NCBI GenBank assembly: GCA_018817385.1
Contig: JAHIUA010000023.1
Span: forward strand, 114,337-178,336
Length of the DNA stretch: 64,000 nt
Reading direction: 5' to 3'
DNA from: Pseudomonadota bacterium
GTDB taxonomy: Bacteria; Desulfobacterota; Desulfobulbia; Desulfobulbales; Desulfocapsaceae
Shown here: piece after piece, positions 25,869 through 34,951 of the stretch
How positions within the stretch are numbered: position 1 is the first letter of the stretch
How the letters are laid out: each line of letters begins with the position of its first letter
The notes under the pieces: generated by a model
Databases searched by the model: none
What the model was told of the DNA's origin: nothing
Seen by the model: only the letters and a program-made list of their open reading frames with translations
Position numbers and translations under genes: made by a program

Positions 25869-26309
25869 ATGAATACGCAATTGGCAGCAAAGGTATTGCT
25901 GGTGGATGATGAAACAGAGTTCATTGAATTGATGTCCCAGAGGCTGGAAACCAGAGGCCTCACCGTTGTAGCGGTAACAAGTGGTGAGAAGGCTGTGAGT
26001 GAGATTCAGGACCATAGCTTTGACGTAGCTGTTGTTGATCTTGCCATGCCGGGAATTGATGGTATTGAAACGCTTAAACAGATCAAAGAGAAAAGAGATG
26101 ATATCGAGGTCATAATGCTCACCGGACAGGCTACCGTGCAAAGCGGCATTGAGGCGATGAAGTACGGTGCCATTGATTTTCTCGAAAAACCAGTGGACCT
26201 TACTGTTCTTTTGGAGAAAATCAGGCAGGCCAAAAAAGAACGAATGCGTGTCCTGGAACAGAAGTCCGCTGAGGAGATGAAAAACATTCTCAAAAGCAAA
26301 AGCTGGTAA
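25869..26309 (+). CDS. stand-alone receiver-domain response regulator
   Basis: The 146-residue protein is a receiver with DDE acidic pair, phospho-acceptor in VVDLAMPGIDG, Thr in MLTGQAT and Lys in EKPVDL. A helical tail (about 125-146) carries no output domain. GGAGG precedes the ATG. It is probably a phosphorelay intermediate, given two kinase-like genes in the cluster and a similar receiver at 33883. Confidence 0.92.
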   Translation: MNTQLAAKVLLVDDETEFIELMSQRLETRGLTVVAVTSGEKAVSEIQDHSFDVAVVDLAMPGIDGIETLKQIKEKRDDIEVIMLTGQATVQSGIEAMKYGAIDFLEKPVDLTVLLEKIRQAKKERMRVLEQKSAEEMKNILKSKSW

Positions 26310-26452
26310 AAATCTGCATCTTCTAGCAGAAGAACTTCTTTGTAACTAACTGAAAATACATATACGGGATGGAAAACAGACCCGAACAGGTGTGGTGCGT
26401 CCAGAGTTGGAGGCCACGATTTATGGAATAAATTGGAAAGGAGGAGCATATT

Positions 26453-26983
26453 GTGAATAAAAAAACTTCGGTTATACGGGATTTGATTATCCCCCTTGAC
26501 CGCTATCCGAATCTGAATGAAAATCAGACCCTGCAAGAGGCAATACAGGCTTTGATGGCTTTCCGTGCCGGACAGGAAGAACGTATCCAATACGGGAAAG
26601 TTCTTGTGGTCAATGATCAGAATCAACTGGTTGGCAAACTCTCCCTGGTTGATATTATGCATGGTCTGGCACCACAGTTGCTGGAGGCTACCAAGGTCGC
26701 CAAGTTTCAAGGCAAAGATATAGATTTTGAGAATCTTTCAATTTTGTATGAAGACAAGACCCTTGCAGACTGCGGAAAGAACCAGCATAAATCGGTGAAA
26801 GCGCTGCTGCATCCCATTACTTTTTCTCTCCCGGCTGAAACCAACATTCTGAAGGCCTTGGTTATGATGTCCCACCGGAATGATTTCACCGTCCCCGTGA
26901 CAGAGAACGGGAGCATCATCGGCATATTACGCCTGGAGGAAATATTCCATGCGATGTGCACTACCTACTGCGATGTACAGTAA
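26453..26983 (+). CDS. CBS-domain protein
   Basis: The 176-residue protein carries two CBS-type segments (about 5-65 with LIIPLDRYPNLNENQTLQEAIQALMAF and VLVVNDQNQLVGKLSLVDIM; about 115-172 with HPITFSLPAETNILKALVMMSHRNDFTVPVTENGSIIGILRLEEIF). CBS pairs bind adenine nucleotides and often gate transporters; a DASS transporter starts 24 bases later. The start is GTG with AGGAGG before it. Confidence 0.85.
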   Translation: MNKKTSVIRDLIIPLDRYPNLNENQTLQEAIQALMAFRAGQEERIQYGKVLVVNDQNQLVGKLSLVDIMHGLAPQLLEATKVAKFQGKDIDFENLSILYEDKTLADCGKNQHKSVKALLHPITFSLPAETNILKALVMMSHRNDFTVPVTENGSIIGILRLEEIFHAMCTTYCDVQ

Positions 26984-27006
26984 GAATATCAAAAGAGGAT
27001 GAGAAA

Positions 27007-28503
27007 ATGAGTGCTGTAAAGTCTTCAACAATGAGCCTCCCTGAGGAAAAAAAACCGTTTGATTGGAAACGGCTTTTATTTATGTTTACCGGCATTGGCC
27101 TGTTTTGTTTAGTCTATTACTGTCCCCCATGGCCAGATGCCATTGATCCAATGGGGGAACACTTTGTTCTGAACCAGCAGGCAAAGGGTGCCCTGGCCGT
27201 GTTTTTGCTGGCGGCCACCTGGTGGGTATTTGAAGTGGTCCCCATCGGTGTCACCAGTCTGACCATCGGTGTTCTTCAGGCCCTGTTTATGATTCGTGAT
27301 CCCAAGGTGGCGTTCAAAGATTTTATGGATCCCTCGGTCCTTTTTATCTTTGGCTCCATTGTCATCGGTATGGTGTTCACCAAGACAGGCCTGACCAAGC
27401 GTATAGCCTATAAGATGCTCTCCATAGTCGGGGAGAAAACGAGTATGATCTATCTTGGTTGCTTTGTCATGACCGGTGCCCTGACCCATGTTATGGCCCA
27501 TACTGCGGTCGCGGCCACCATGTTTCCCCTGCTCATGGCCATCCATTCCCTTTATTCTGATGAAGACACGCCTACCAAATTTGGCAGGGGCCTTTTTATC
27601 GGTATGGCCTATGTTGCCGGCGCCGGCAGTATTATCACTCTGCTCGGGGCGGCCCGTGGTGCCGTGGCTCTTGGTTTCTATAAAGACATCATGAATGTCG
27701 ACATCAGCTTTTTTCAGCTGACCATGTATATGTTCCCTGTGGGCTGGCTCATGATTTTCCTCCTCTGGGGATTTTTCATGCTCGTCTGCAAGCCTGAAAA
27801 AGCAGTTATTCCCGGTCTCAAAGAAAAGGCCAAAAGGATGTATACGGAGTTGGGCGGTTGGAGTAGAAAGGAAATTTTAACGGCTTCCATTGTTGTTGGA
27901 ACCATCCTGATTATTGCCCTGAAAAATTTCGTGCCGGCCCTCGCTGGCCTGCATAAAACCGGTATCCTCCTCTGTTCCACCATTCTCTTTTTCCTCCTGA
28001 ATATACTTGATGTTGATGATCTCGAGGAAATTCCCTGGAATATTATCCTTCTCTTTGCCGGTGCCATGTCCATCGGTTTCTGCCTGTGGGAGACCGGGGC
28101 GGCCAAATGGATGGCAGTCAACTGGCTGGTTCTCTTCCAGACTTCTCCGCCCATCGTCTTTATTCTCGGTATGGCCTTCTTTGTCATGATCATGACTAAC
28201 TTCATCATGAACGTGGCTGCCATTGCCATCTCCCTGCCGGTGGCCCTGGTCATTGCCCCTTATCTCGGAGTCAGCGGTGAGGTTATCCTCTTCTCGGCCC
28301 TGGTAGTTGCCGGTATGCCCTTCCTGCTCCTGGTTGGTGCGGCCCCGAATGCCATTGCCTACAACTCGAAGCAGTTCACAACCGCTCAATTTGTGATGTA
28401 TGGGGTTCCGGCAAGTGCTCTCCTGATGCTGGTTACCTGGCTTGCAGTTTCCGTTATCTGGCCACTCATGGGGATGACGATTTACGTTCCGAGAGTGATG
28501 TAA
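27007..28503 (+). CDS. DASS (SLC13) family sodium-coupled anion symporter
   Basis: The 498-residue membrane protein has about 12 helices and DASS landmarks: KGALAVFLLAATWWVFEVVPIGVTSL, SIVIGMVFTKTGLTKRIAYKML, AHTAVAATMFPLLMA, and NFIMNVAAIAISLPVAL. The family imports dicarboxylates, sulfate or related anions with Na+. I chose ATG 27007 (GAGGATGAGAAA before it) over an ATG at 26956 inside the CBS gene. NhaD downstream could recycle the Na+. Confidence 0.9.
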   Translation: MSAVKSSTMSLPEEKKPFDWKRLLFMFTGIGLFCLVYYCPPWPDAIDPMGEHFVLNQQAKGALAVFLLAATWWVFEVVPIGVTSLTIGVLQALFMIRDPKVAFKDFMDPSVLFIFGSIVIGMVFTKTGLTKRIAYKMLSIVGEKTSMIYLGCFVMTGALTHVMAHTAVAATMFPLLMAIHSLYSDEDTPTKFGRGLFIGMAYVAGAGSIITLLGAARGAVALGFYKDIMNVDISFFQLTMYMFPVGWLMIFLLWGFFMLVCKPEKAVIPGLKEKAKRMYTELGGWSRKEILTASIVVGTILIIALKNFVPALAGLHKTGILLCSTILFFLLNILDVDDLEEIPWNIILLFAGAMSIGFCLWETGAAKWMAVNWLVLFQTSPPIVFILGMAFFVMIMTNFIMNVAAIAISLPVALVIAPYLGVSGEVILFSALVVAGMPFLLLVGAAPNAIAYNSKQFTTAQFVMYGVPASALLMLVTWLAVSVIWPLMGMTIYVPRVM

Positions 28504-28518
28504 GTTTTTGTTGTTCTC

Positions 28519-28620
28519 TGCCATGCAGGCTGGGGTATTGGCCTGCATGGCACTGGGGTGGATACATTTTTTTGGGCAGTGCACACTGTGGCGGAGCGAG
28601 TGTTCAGTGCTCAAAAAAAT
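28519..28620 (+). repeat. two intercistronic hairpins between DASS and NhaD genes
   Basis: TGCCATGCAGGC (28519-28530) pairs perfectly with GCCTGCATGGCA (28541-28552). A second, larger imperfect inverted repeat (about 28566-28620, arms of about 22 with three mismatches) has a T-run on one side and an A-run on the other. They may act as partial terminators or mRNA stabilisers setting the ratio of the two transporters. Confidence 0.6.
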
Positions 28621-28691
28621 ATGTTGGGATAACCGGATAGATCGGTTGTCGGCCGAGATTGTATTCTTTCATTTATAAAAGAGGAGGTAGA

Positions 28692-30128
28692 GTGGTGGTC
28701 AAGTTATCGTACAGGTTGTTATTTCTTGTCTTCATAGTGCTGGGCATACCAGGTGTCGCGATGGCGATGACAGGAGGCGGTGGAGAGCGTCTTGACCTCA
28801 CTGCCAGCTGGGTCGGGTATGCTTCCCTTCTTCTTTTCGTTGTCGCTTACGGCTTTGTCATGGCCGAAGAGTATACTCATATGCGAAAATCGAAGCCCGT
28901 CCTCCTGGCAGCAGGAGTGATATGGGGTATTATCGGCTGGGTCTATGCCAGTCACGGGTTTACGCATATGGCTGAAGTGGCAGTGCGTCATAATATCCTT
29001 GAGTATGCTGAGCTCTTTCTCTTCCTCTTGGTGGCGATGACTTACATTAATGCCATGGAGGAACGACTGATTTTTGAGACCCTGCGGGTCAAGCTGGTCT
29101 GTGCCGGGTTTTCCTACCGGAAGATCTTCTGGATTACCGGTCTTCTTGCCTTTTTTATCTCACCGGTAGCCGACAATCTGACCACCGCTCTCCTCATGTG
29201 TGCCGTGGTCTTGGCCATTGGTAAAGACAATGTCAAATTTGTCGGTCTGGCCTGTATCAATATCGTGGTCGGTGCCAATGCCGGCGGTGCCTTCAGTCCC
29301 TTTGGCGATATCACCACCCTGATGGTCTGGCAGAAAGGAATTGTCGATTTCTGGACTTTTTTCCACCTCTTTATCCCCTCTGTCGTGAACTGGGTTGTGC
29401 CCGCTCTGATCATGAGTTTTGCCGTGCCAAATGTCCATCCTGCCACCTGTGAGGTGAATATCAAGATGAAACGCGGCGCTTTTGTGGTTATGGGGCTATT
29501 TCTTATGACTATTTGCACCGCCGTCAGTTTCCATAATTTTCTCCACCTGCCGCCGATGATGGGGATGATGACTGGTCTGGCTTATCTGAAAATATATGGT
29601 TTTTATCTGAAGAAAACCCACAAAAAGAAATATGGAATCGCAGGCTGGGATGCGCAAAAAGCAGAGGAAGTGATCGGTGATACGGTACCCTTTGATGTCT
29701 TTAAAAATATAGCCCGAGCCGAGTGGGATACCCTGATGTTTTTCTACGGTGTTATCCTCTGTGTCGGTGGCCTTGGTTTTATCGGCTACCTGGCCATGGT
29801 TTCCCAGGTCATGTATGTTGAATGGGGTCCGACAGCTGCCAATATCGCAGTCGGCATTCTTTCTGCCATCGTCGACAATATCCCGGTGATGTTTGCCGTT
29901 CTTTCCATGAATCCAGATATGTCTCCGGGGCATTGGTTGCTGGTGACACTCACTGCTGGTGTCGGCGGCAGTCTGCTCTCCATTGGTTCGGCCGCAGGCG
30001 TTGCGCTTATGGGGCAGGCCCGTGGAATGTACACCTTTGCCGGCCATCTGAAATGGACACCGGTGATCGCTCTGGGCTATGCTGCCAGCATCGCGGTCCA
30101 TTTTGTGATTAATGCCAGTATGTTTTAA
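28692..30128 (+). CDS. nhaD: NhaD-type Na+/H+ antiporter
   Basis: NhaD exchanges Na+ or Li+ for protons. The protein has about 13 helices and the family motifs ISPVADNLTTALLMCAVVLAIG, GANAGGAFSPFGDITTLMVWQ, SAIVDNIPVMFAVLSM and GSLLSIGSAAGVALMGQARGMYTFAGH. GTG at 28692 follows a strong GAGGAGG; the next GTG (28695) is equally possible. A signal-like N-terminus (FLVFIVLGIPGVAMA) is normal for NhaD. It is followed by an intrinsic terminator. Confidence 0.93.
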   Translation: MVVKLSYRLLFLVFIVLGIPGVAMAMTGGGGERLDLTASWVGYASLLLFVVAYGFVMAEEYTHMRKSKPVLLAAGVIWGIIGWVYASHGFTHMAEVAVRHNILEYAELFLFLLVAMTYINAMEERLIFETLRVKLVCAGFSYRKIFWITGLLAFFISPVADNLTTALLMCAVVLAIGKDNVKFVGLACINIVVGANAGGAFSPFGDITTLMVWQKGIVDFWTFFHLFIPSVVNWVVPALIMSFAVPNVHPATCEVNIKMKRGAFVVMGLFLMTICTAVSFHNFLHLPPMMGMMTGLAYLKIYGFYLKKTHKKKYGIAGWDAQKAEEVIGDTVPFDVFKNIARAEWDTLMFFYGVILCVGGLGFIGYLAMVSQVMYVEWGPTAANIAVGILSAIVDNIPVMFAVLSMNPDMSPGHWLLVTLTAGVGGSLLSIGSAAGVALMGQARGMYTFAGHLKWTPVIALGYAASIAVHFVINASMF

Positions 30129-30150
30129 GCAAAGACTGATGTGAGGATGT

Positions 30151-30187
30151 AACCGGTTATAGGGGGGACCTTATGACCGGTTTTTTT
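30151..30187 (+). terminator. intrinsic terminator after nhaD
   Basis: AACCGGTTATA-type stem at 30151 pairs with TATGACCGGTT near 30171-30182 and runs into seven Ts. It closes the sigma-54-driven operon, so the activator gene downstream is transcribed separately. Confidence 0.75.
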
Positions 30188-30266
30188 ATCAGAGGGGAGT
30201 GGAAAGGGGAAAAAGTTCGCCAAGGTCAGCAAGAATTGTACATGAAACAGAAAAAATAGTATTATA

Positions 30267-30281
30267 GTTTCATGATGAAAC
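30267..30281 (+). promoter_or_regulatory. operator before the sigma-54 activator gene
   Basis: GTTTC-ATGAT-GAAAC is a perfect 5+5 inverted repeat with the same N5 spacing as the site at 24391-24407. A further GAAACA lies at 30244. It is 53 bp before the activator start, consistent with autoregulation. Confidence 0.6.
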
Positions 30282-30333
30282 GAATGGCTTTTTTTAGGAG
30301 AAGCCCCAAGGGAGTCTCAACCACGTAATAAAA

Positions 30334-31725
30334 ATGAAACCTGAATCACTATTGCATGTTTCACCTGTGTTTTCCGAGTTGTTAAATGCTATTCCCCATG
30401 GCATTGCTTTTCTGGACACCAATCTGTGTATTGTCGTGATGAACCGCTTTCTCGAGGTGATGACCGGGTATGGCAATGCTGAGGCAAGAGGGGTGTATAG
30501 TGAGTTCATATTGCGCTCAAATCTAGGCAACAAAAATCAGATGTGCAGAGAGGTGTTGGAAAGCGGCGAGTCTGTTTCAAAGGATGGCAATATTATTAAT
30601 CGCCAACGCAAGAAGATTCCTGTTCATTTTACCCTTTCCTGCCTCCACGATGAACAGGGACAGGCAGCTGGATTTATCATTGTCCTTGAGGATATGTCTG
30701 TCCTTAAGTCTGTGGAATCTAAACACCAAGGACTGGCTCAAGAGACAGGCATCCTTGGCCACAGTCCACAGATGGCAAAGGTTTTTGAGTTGATGTCTGT
30801 TCTTGCCCGCACTGATGCCGCAGTTTTGATTACAGGAGAGACAGGTACCGGAAAAGATATGATTGCCGAAGCACTGCATGAATCGTCACAGCGTGCCCGG
30901 CAGCCTTTTATTAAAGTCAACTGTGGCGCTCTGCCTGAAGCCCTGCTCGAATCCGAACTCTTTGGTCATGTCAAAGGCGCCTTTACAGGTGCTGTAACGG
31001 AAACGGTGGGTATGTTTCGCCTTGCCCATAAGGGGACAATATTTCTCACGGAAATAGGTGATCTTTCCCTCCCGCTGCAAGTCAAACTTCTTTCCGTACT
31101 GGACGATCAGGAGTTCTTTCCGGTGGGGGGGAGTAAAAAGGTGAAAGTAGACGTGCGTATCATTGCTGCCACGCACTGCTCTCTCAGACAGGAGGTACAG
31201 CAGGGCCATTTCAGGGAAGATCTTTTTTATCGGCTCAATGTCCTTCATCTCCATATGCCACCTCTGCGGGAACGTGAAGGCGATATCCGGCTGTTGCTGG
31301 ATCATTTTTTGCGCCAGTTCAGCGGCAAATTAGGGCGAGGGATCACCTCCTTTACGAGAAAGGCGATGGATGTCTTGAGCCACTATCACTATCCTGGAAA
31401 TGTGAGGGAATTAAGAAACATTGCCGAGTATTCTGCTAATATATGTCAGGGGAAAAAAGTGGGGACAAAAGATTTACCACAGTATTTGTTCCAGTCCTCG
31501 GAAGTTTCTCCCAGGCCTGCAGCCATCAGTGCTCCTCCCCTGGTGTCGGCAAGGGAAGAGGTACAGCCCATGACCAAGATGGCTGGCGGCTGGACTGCGA
31601 TAGAAAAAGAAATGATGGTGGATGCACTGCGCAAGACAGGAGGCAATCGTTCTAAGGCCGCTGACTTACTTGGATGGGGACGGACTACCCTGTGGAGAAA
31701 ATTAAAAAAATACGAGATGGCTTGA
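30334..31725 (+). CDS. PAS-containing sigma-54 activator with altered Walker B
   Basis: Domains in order: PAS (about 13-128), AAA+ (about 145-375) with Walker A GETGTGKD near 168-175, the sigma-54 contact loop GAFTGA, arginine-finger region FREDLFYRLNV and YPGNVRELRN, and a Fis-type helix-turn-helix at the C-terminus (GGNRSKAADLLGWGRTTLWRKLKKY). The Walker B Asp, normally in LFLDEIG, is Thr239 here (IFLTEIG), and ATHCSL stands where ATNRDL is usual. ATP hydrolysis may be weak. It probably acts at the -24/-12 promoter at 24533. Confidence 0.9.
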   Translation: MKPESLLHVSPVFSELLNAIPHGIAFLDTNLCIVVMNRFLEVMTGYGNAEARGVYSEFILRSNLGNKNQMCREVLESGESVSKDGNIINRQRKKIPVHFTLSCLHDEQGQAAGFIIVLEDMSVLKSVESKHQGLAQETGILGHSPQMAKVFELMSVLARTDAAVLITGETGTGKDMIAEALHESSQRARQPFIKVNCGALPEALLESELFGHVKGAFTGAVTETVGMFRLAHKGTIFLTEIGDLSLPLQVKLLSVLDDQEFFPVGGSKKVKVDVRIIAATHCSLRQEVQQGHFREDLFYRLNVLHLHMPPLREREGDIRLLLDHFLRQFSGKLGRGITSFTRKAMDVLSHYHYPGNVRELRNIAEYSANICQGKKVGTKDLPQYLFQSSEVSPRPAAISAPPLVSAREEVQPMTKMAGGWTAIEKEMMVDALRKTGGNRSKAADLLGWGRTTLWRKLKKYEMA

Positions 31726-31738
31726 GGAGGGAAAAAAC

Positions 31739-32092
31739 TTGAAAGTTATGATTACCATCCGCGGCGAATTTGTCTCTCCTCGATTTGATCTTAGTCCTGA
31801 GGTCCTGATTGCCACATATTATGATCAGGAATTGCTTGAAGAACCACGTTCTATCATTGTCTCGGATGTATCTGCCGAAATAATATGTGATCTTGCCCTT
31901 AAGGAAAATGTTGCCATTGTTGTTTGCGGAGCCATTGAAGAGCAACACTACCAATTTCTGACCTGGAAGAAAATAACGGTCATTGACGCCGTTATCGGGC
32001 CCTATGTTGATGTCCTGCAGTCGGTCATGGACAATACCCTTCAATCAGGGGCCATCCTGGCGGGAGCAGGGGCAAAGGAAGGGACGACATGA
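31739..32092 (+). CDS. NifX/NifB-like small cofactor-binding-fold protein
   Basis: The 117-residue protein has the layout of the dinitrogenase FeMo-cofactor-binding fold (VSPRFDLSPEVLIATYY, then AEIICDLALKENVAIVVCGAIEEQHYQFLTWKKITVIDAVIGPYVDVLQSV). It keeps one Cys of the family only in VVCGA. Start TTG at 31739 follows GAGGAGG; ATG at 31748 is the alternative. It overlaps the kinase gene by four bases, so it is probably a sensory partner rather than a nitrogenase factor. Confidence 0.7.
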   Translation: MKVMITIRGEFVSPRFDLSPEVLIATYYDQELLEEPRSIIVSDVSAEIICDLALKENVAIVVCGAIEEQHYQFLTWKKITVIDAVIGPYVDVLQSVMDNTLQSGAILAGAGAKEGTT

Positions 32093-33876
32093 AAGAGCAT
32101 TCCAGCTGGTTGACAAAGATTTTGCCTGCACCTTCGGACAATATCATCAGTGGGGCTGATCTTGATAGAGGGTATAAGAATTTTTCAAGAGGTCTCTTTG
32201 TCATATTGACCGTACTTGTTCTTGTGCCGTTAACCATTATTACCCTCCTTTCCCATCAACAGTATAAACAACTCCTGCAGCAAAAAGAGCTGGATCAGTT
32301 GTTCTTGAATCTGGAACAGGCTCAGAGCACTATTGAGGAATTTGTCGCAGAACTGCAGTCAGTCATAAAATTTGTGGCTCGCGATGACCACTACCTGGAG
32401 TTACTCAATCCCAAAGAGTTGCAGGATCTTTTTGTTCGCCTGCAGAGTGAATATCCTGGTTTTGTTGATATTGAGGTTATCGACTCGGAGGGTATGCAGA
32501 AAGCCTATTTTGGCCCGTATCAACTGGAAGGGCACAAGTATACTGACCAGACCTGGTACAGGGAAGTCATGCTGCGTGGGGTGTATATCAGCAATGTTTT
32601 TTCCGGATTTCGAAATGTTCCTCACTTTGTCATTGCTGTGAGCAGAAAACATCCTCAGCAAAAGGCCAGTTGGGTGCTGCGTGTTACGATTGACGGACAG
32701 ACCCTGCAAAATTATGTTGATACTGTCAGTACCACCTATGCCGATGATATATTTCTTGTCGATCAAAGCTTTACTGCCCAGACTCGACCACAGAAATATG
32801 GAAAAATTGGGGAAAAATCCGTTTTGTATGACGTAAGAGATACAGAAAAGAAAAATTTCAGAAAAAGAGTGGTGGAGCGTTACATGATGGTGCAAAAGGC
32901 ATCAGACATGATGATAGTCAAAAAATCTTTTCAAGGAAGACAAATTCTCCAGGGAGTGAGTGATTTGACCAATGCACCATGGAAACTGGTGATGGTGAAA
33001 GAGCAATATTTATATGCTGATGCCTGGTTTGCCTTCAAAATGAGGTTAACCACTATTTTTCTGTCTTGTACAATTGTCAGTCTCTTTGTGATCGTAGAGA
33101 TAGGTAAAGCGATTACCAACCACCTGCGTGAATCTGATATGAAGCGAGAGCAATTCCTTGTCGAGGCAGAGCAGCCCAACAAGCTGGCCTCCATCGGCAG
33201 GTTGGCAGCGGGTGTGGCCCATGAAATCAACAATCCCCTGGCCATAATAAATCAAAAGACCGGTCTCGTTCAGGATTTTTTGGAGATGTCTGATGATTTT
33301 GCATATAAAGGAGCAATGGGAGAAGCACTGAACGGTATCCAGAACAGCGTCGAACGCTGCAAGAAGATTACGCATCGCTTACTTGGATTTGCCCGTCATG
33401 CAGATGTGGTTAATGAGGAAGTTGATATTAATGTAATTGTCAGGGAAGTGGTTGATTTTCTGGCAAAAGAAGCATCCTATAACCAGATAAAGATAACTTT
33501 TGCTCTGGATCCAGACATCAGTAAGATTTATAGTGATCGTGGGCAATTACTGCAGATATTTCTCAATATAACCAATAATGCCATAGATGCGATCGGGCGT
33601 AATGGCGAGATTGTTCTGAGCAGCAGGCAACTTGATGAGAAGAATGTTCAGGTGAGTATTGCTGATAATGGACCGGGGATGTCCGCCCAGGTTCAACAGC
33701 ACATCTTTGATCCTTTCTTTACGACTAAAGAGACAGGGAAGGGGACAGGACTGGGTCTGTCTATCACCTATGGCCTGGTGAAAAAATTTGGCGGAAAAAT
33801 TATTGTTATATCTGAGGTGGGTAAGGGAACTACCTTTGAAATTACCTTGCCGATTACTAAAAGCTCACAGGAATAG
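32089..33876 (+). CDS. dCache-type membrane sensor histidine kinase
   Basis: The 595-residue protein has a first membrane helix (about 35-55), a periplasmic Cache-like sensor (YLELLNPKELQDLF ... TDQTWYREVMLRGVYISNVFSGF), a second helix (about 322-342), and a HisKA/HATPase kinase core: H-box GVAHEINNPLA, N-box NITNNAIDAI, G-boxes DNGPGM and GKGTGLGLS. It probably phosphorylates the receiver seven bases downstream. Confidence 0.92.
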   Translation: MKEHSSWLTKILPAPSDNIISGADLDRGYKNFSRGLFVILTVLVLVPLTIITLLSHQQYKQLLQQKELDQLFLNLEQAQSTIEEFVAELQSVIKFVARDDHYLELLNPKELQDLFVRLQSEYPGFVDIEVIDSEGMQKAYFGPYQLEGHKYTDQTWYREVMLRGVYISNVFSGFRNVPHFVIAVSRKHPQQKASWVLRVTIDGQTLQNYVDTVSTTYADDIFLVDQSFTAQTRPQKYGKIGEKSVLYDVRDTEKKNFRKRVVERYMMVQKASDMMIVKKSFQGRQILQGVSDLTNAPWKLVMVKEQYLYADAWFAFKMRLTTIFLSCTIVSLFVIVEIGKAITNHLRESDMKREQFLVEAEQPNKLASIGRLAAGVAHEINNPLAIINQKTGLVQDFLEMSDDFAYKGAMGEALNGIQNSVERCKKITHRLLGFARHADVVNEEVDINVIVREVVDFLAKEASYNQIKITFALDPDISKIYSDRGQLLQIFLNITNNAIDAIGRNGEIVLSSRQLDEKNVQVSIADNGPGMSAQVQQHIFDPFFTTKETGKGTGLGLSITYGLVKKFGGKIIVISEVGKGTTFEITLPITKSSQE

Positions 33877-33882
33877 AGACAT

Positions 33883-34260
33883 ATGACAAGTATAAAGCTG
33901 TTAATAATTGATGATGAAGTTGAGTTTGCCGCAACATTGTGTCAACGTCTGCAACTTCGTGGTATTGATGCTACTGATATGCATAGTGGTGGAGAAGGTC
34001 TTGCAATTTTAAAGGAAATAGCACCGGAAATAGTGATTCTTGACCTCAAAATGCCAGACATGAGTGGGCTTGATGTCTTGGCAGAAATAAAAAAACATGA
34101 TCCGGATATTGAAGTTATTATGCTTACCGGGCATGGTTCTGCGGGGGCCGGTATAGAGGCCATGGAAAAGGGCGCTTTTGATTACATTATGAAACCAGTT
34201 GATCTGCAAGAACTCCTGGCAAAAATTAATTTAGCTGTTGATAAACGCAGCAAGGCATAG
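33883..34260 (+). CDS. receiver-domain response regulator without output
   Basis: A 125-residue receiver with DDE, phospho-site LDLKMPDMSG, Thr in MLTGHGS and Lys in MKPVDL. It is sandwiched between a full kinase and a kinase-like dimerisation protein, so a relay kinase-receiver-phosphotransfer is likely. It closely resembles the receiver fused to the kinase-like domain at 24606. Confidence 0.93.
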   Translation: MTSIKLLIIDDEVEFAATLCQRLQLRGIDATDMHSGGEGLAILKEIAPEIVILDLKMPDMSGLDVLAEIKKHDPDIEVIMLTGHGSAGAGIEAMEKGAFDYIMKPVDLQELLAKINLAVDKRSKA

Positions 34261-34267
34261 GCTTCTT

Positions 34268-34951
34268 ATGGATGCAATGACGGAAAACAGAATTCGGCAG
34301 GAACAGATCGATTCCTATGGGCGGCTGATGGCTGGATTTGCTCACGATATGAAAAATCATCTTGGCATCATACGAGAATCCAATGGCCTGATGGCTGACC
34401 TCGTTGAGATGGGTGGTCTGGCTGAAGATGAAAAAGTACAGGAACGGTTAAAAAAATCGATCGCTGCCATTGAACGCAGGGTGGTTCTTGCCGCTGATAT
34501 GTTTCATTCTCTCAGCTGTTTCTCTCACCGTTCAGATACGCCTTATTCCTCTTTTCAATTGAACGATCTGATAAGGGAAGAATGTGTCTTTCTCGAGCGT
34601 TTTTCCAGATTAAAACAGATCGAGGTTGTACTGGAACTTGGGGATGGACTGCATGCCTTATACAATGACCCATCATTGTTGCATCATGTCCTGTACCGTA
34701 TGTATAACAAGTGTCTTACGCAAATGGAGAGTGGCCACAAACTCCTCATAATCACCGAACAGGAGGGGGCAAAGAGTAGTATCCTCTTTCGCCTCCAGGC
34801 GACTCCTCAAATAGACGTCCAGCAATTATTCGATGCACCTTTTCTGGCAACCATTCAAAAGCTGGATGGAACTCTGGAAGGAGGTGCGTCTACAAAAGAG
34901 TATACTGAAATCAGATTGCTTCTCTCCTCGTTATCTCTAGAGGGAAAATGA
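34268..34951 (+). CDS. histidine-kinase-like dimerisation protein without ATPase
   Basis: The 227-residue protein keeps an H-box (YGRLMAGFAHDMKNHLGIIRES, near 15-36), so the dimerisation/phosphotransfer helix pair is present. The rest aligns with a catalytic domain only in outline: LHHVLYRMYNKCL sits where the N-box should be, and no DxGxG or GxGLG boxes are visible. It probably serves as phosphotransferase or regulator. ATG 34268 is just after the receiver stop; earlier in-frame starts are inside the receiver gene. Confidence 0.78.
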   Translation: MDAMTENRIRQEQIDSYGRLMAGFAHDMKNHLGIIRESNGLMADLVEMGGLAEDEKVQERLKKSIAAIERRVVLAADMFHSLSCFSHRSDTPYSSFQLNDLIREECVFLERFSRLKQIEVVLELGDGLHALYNDPSLLHHVLYRMYNKCLTQMESGHKLLIITEQEGAKSSILFRLQATPQIDVQQLFDAPFLATIQKLDGTLEGGASTKEYTEIRLLLSSLSLEGK

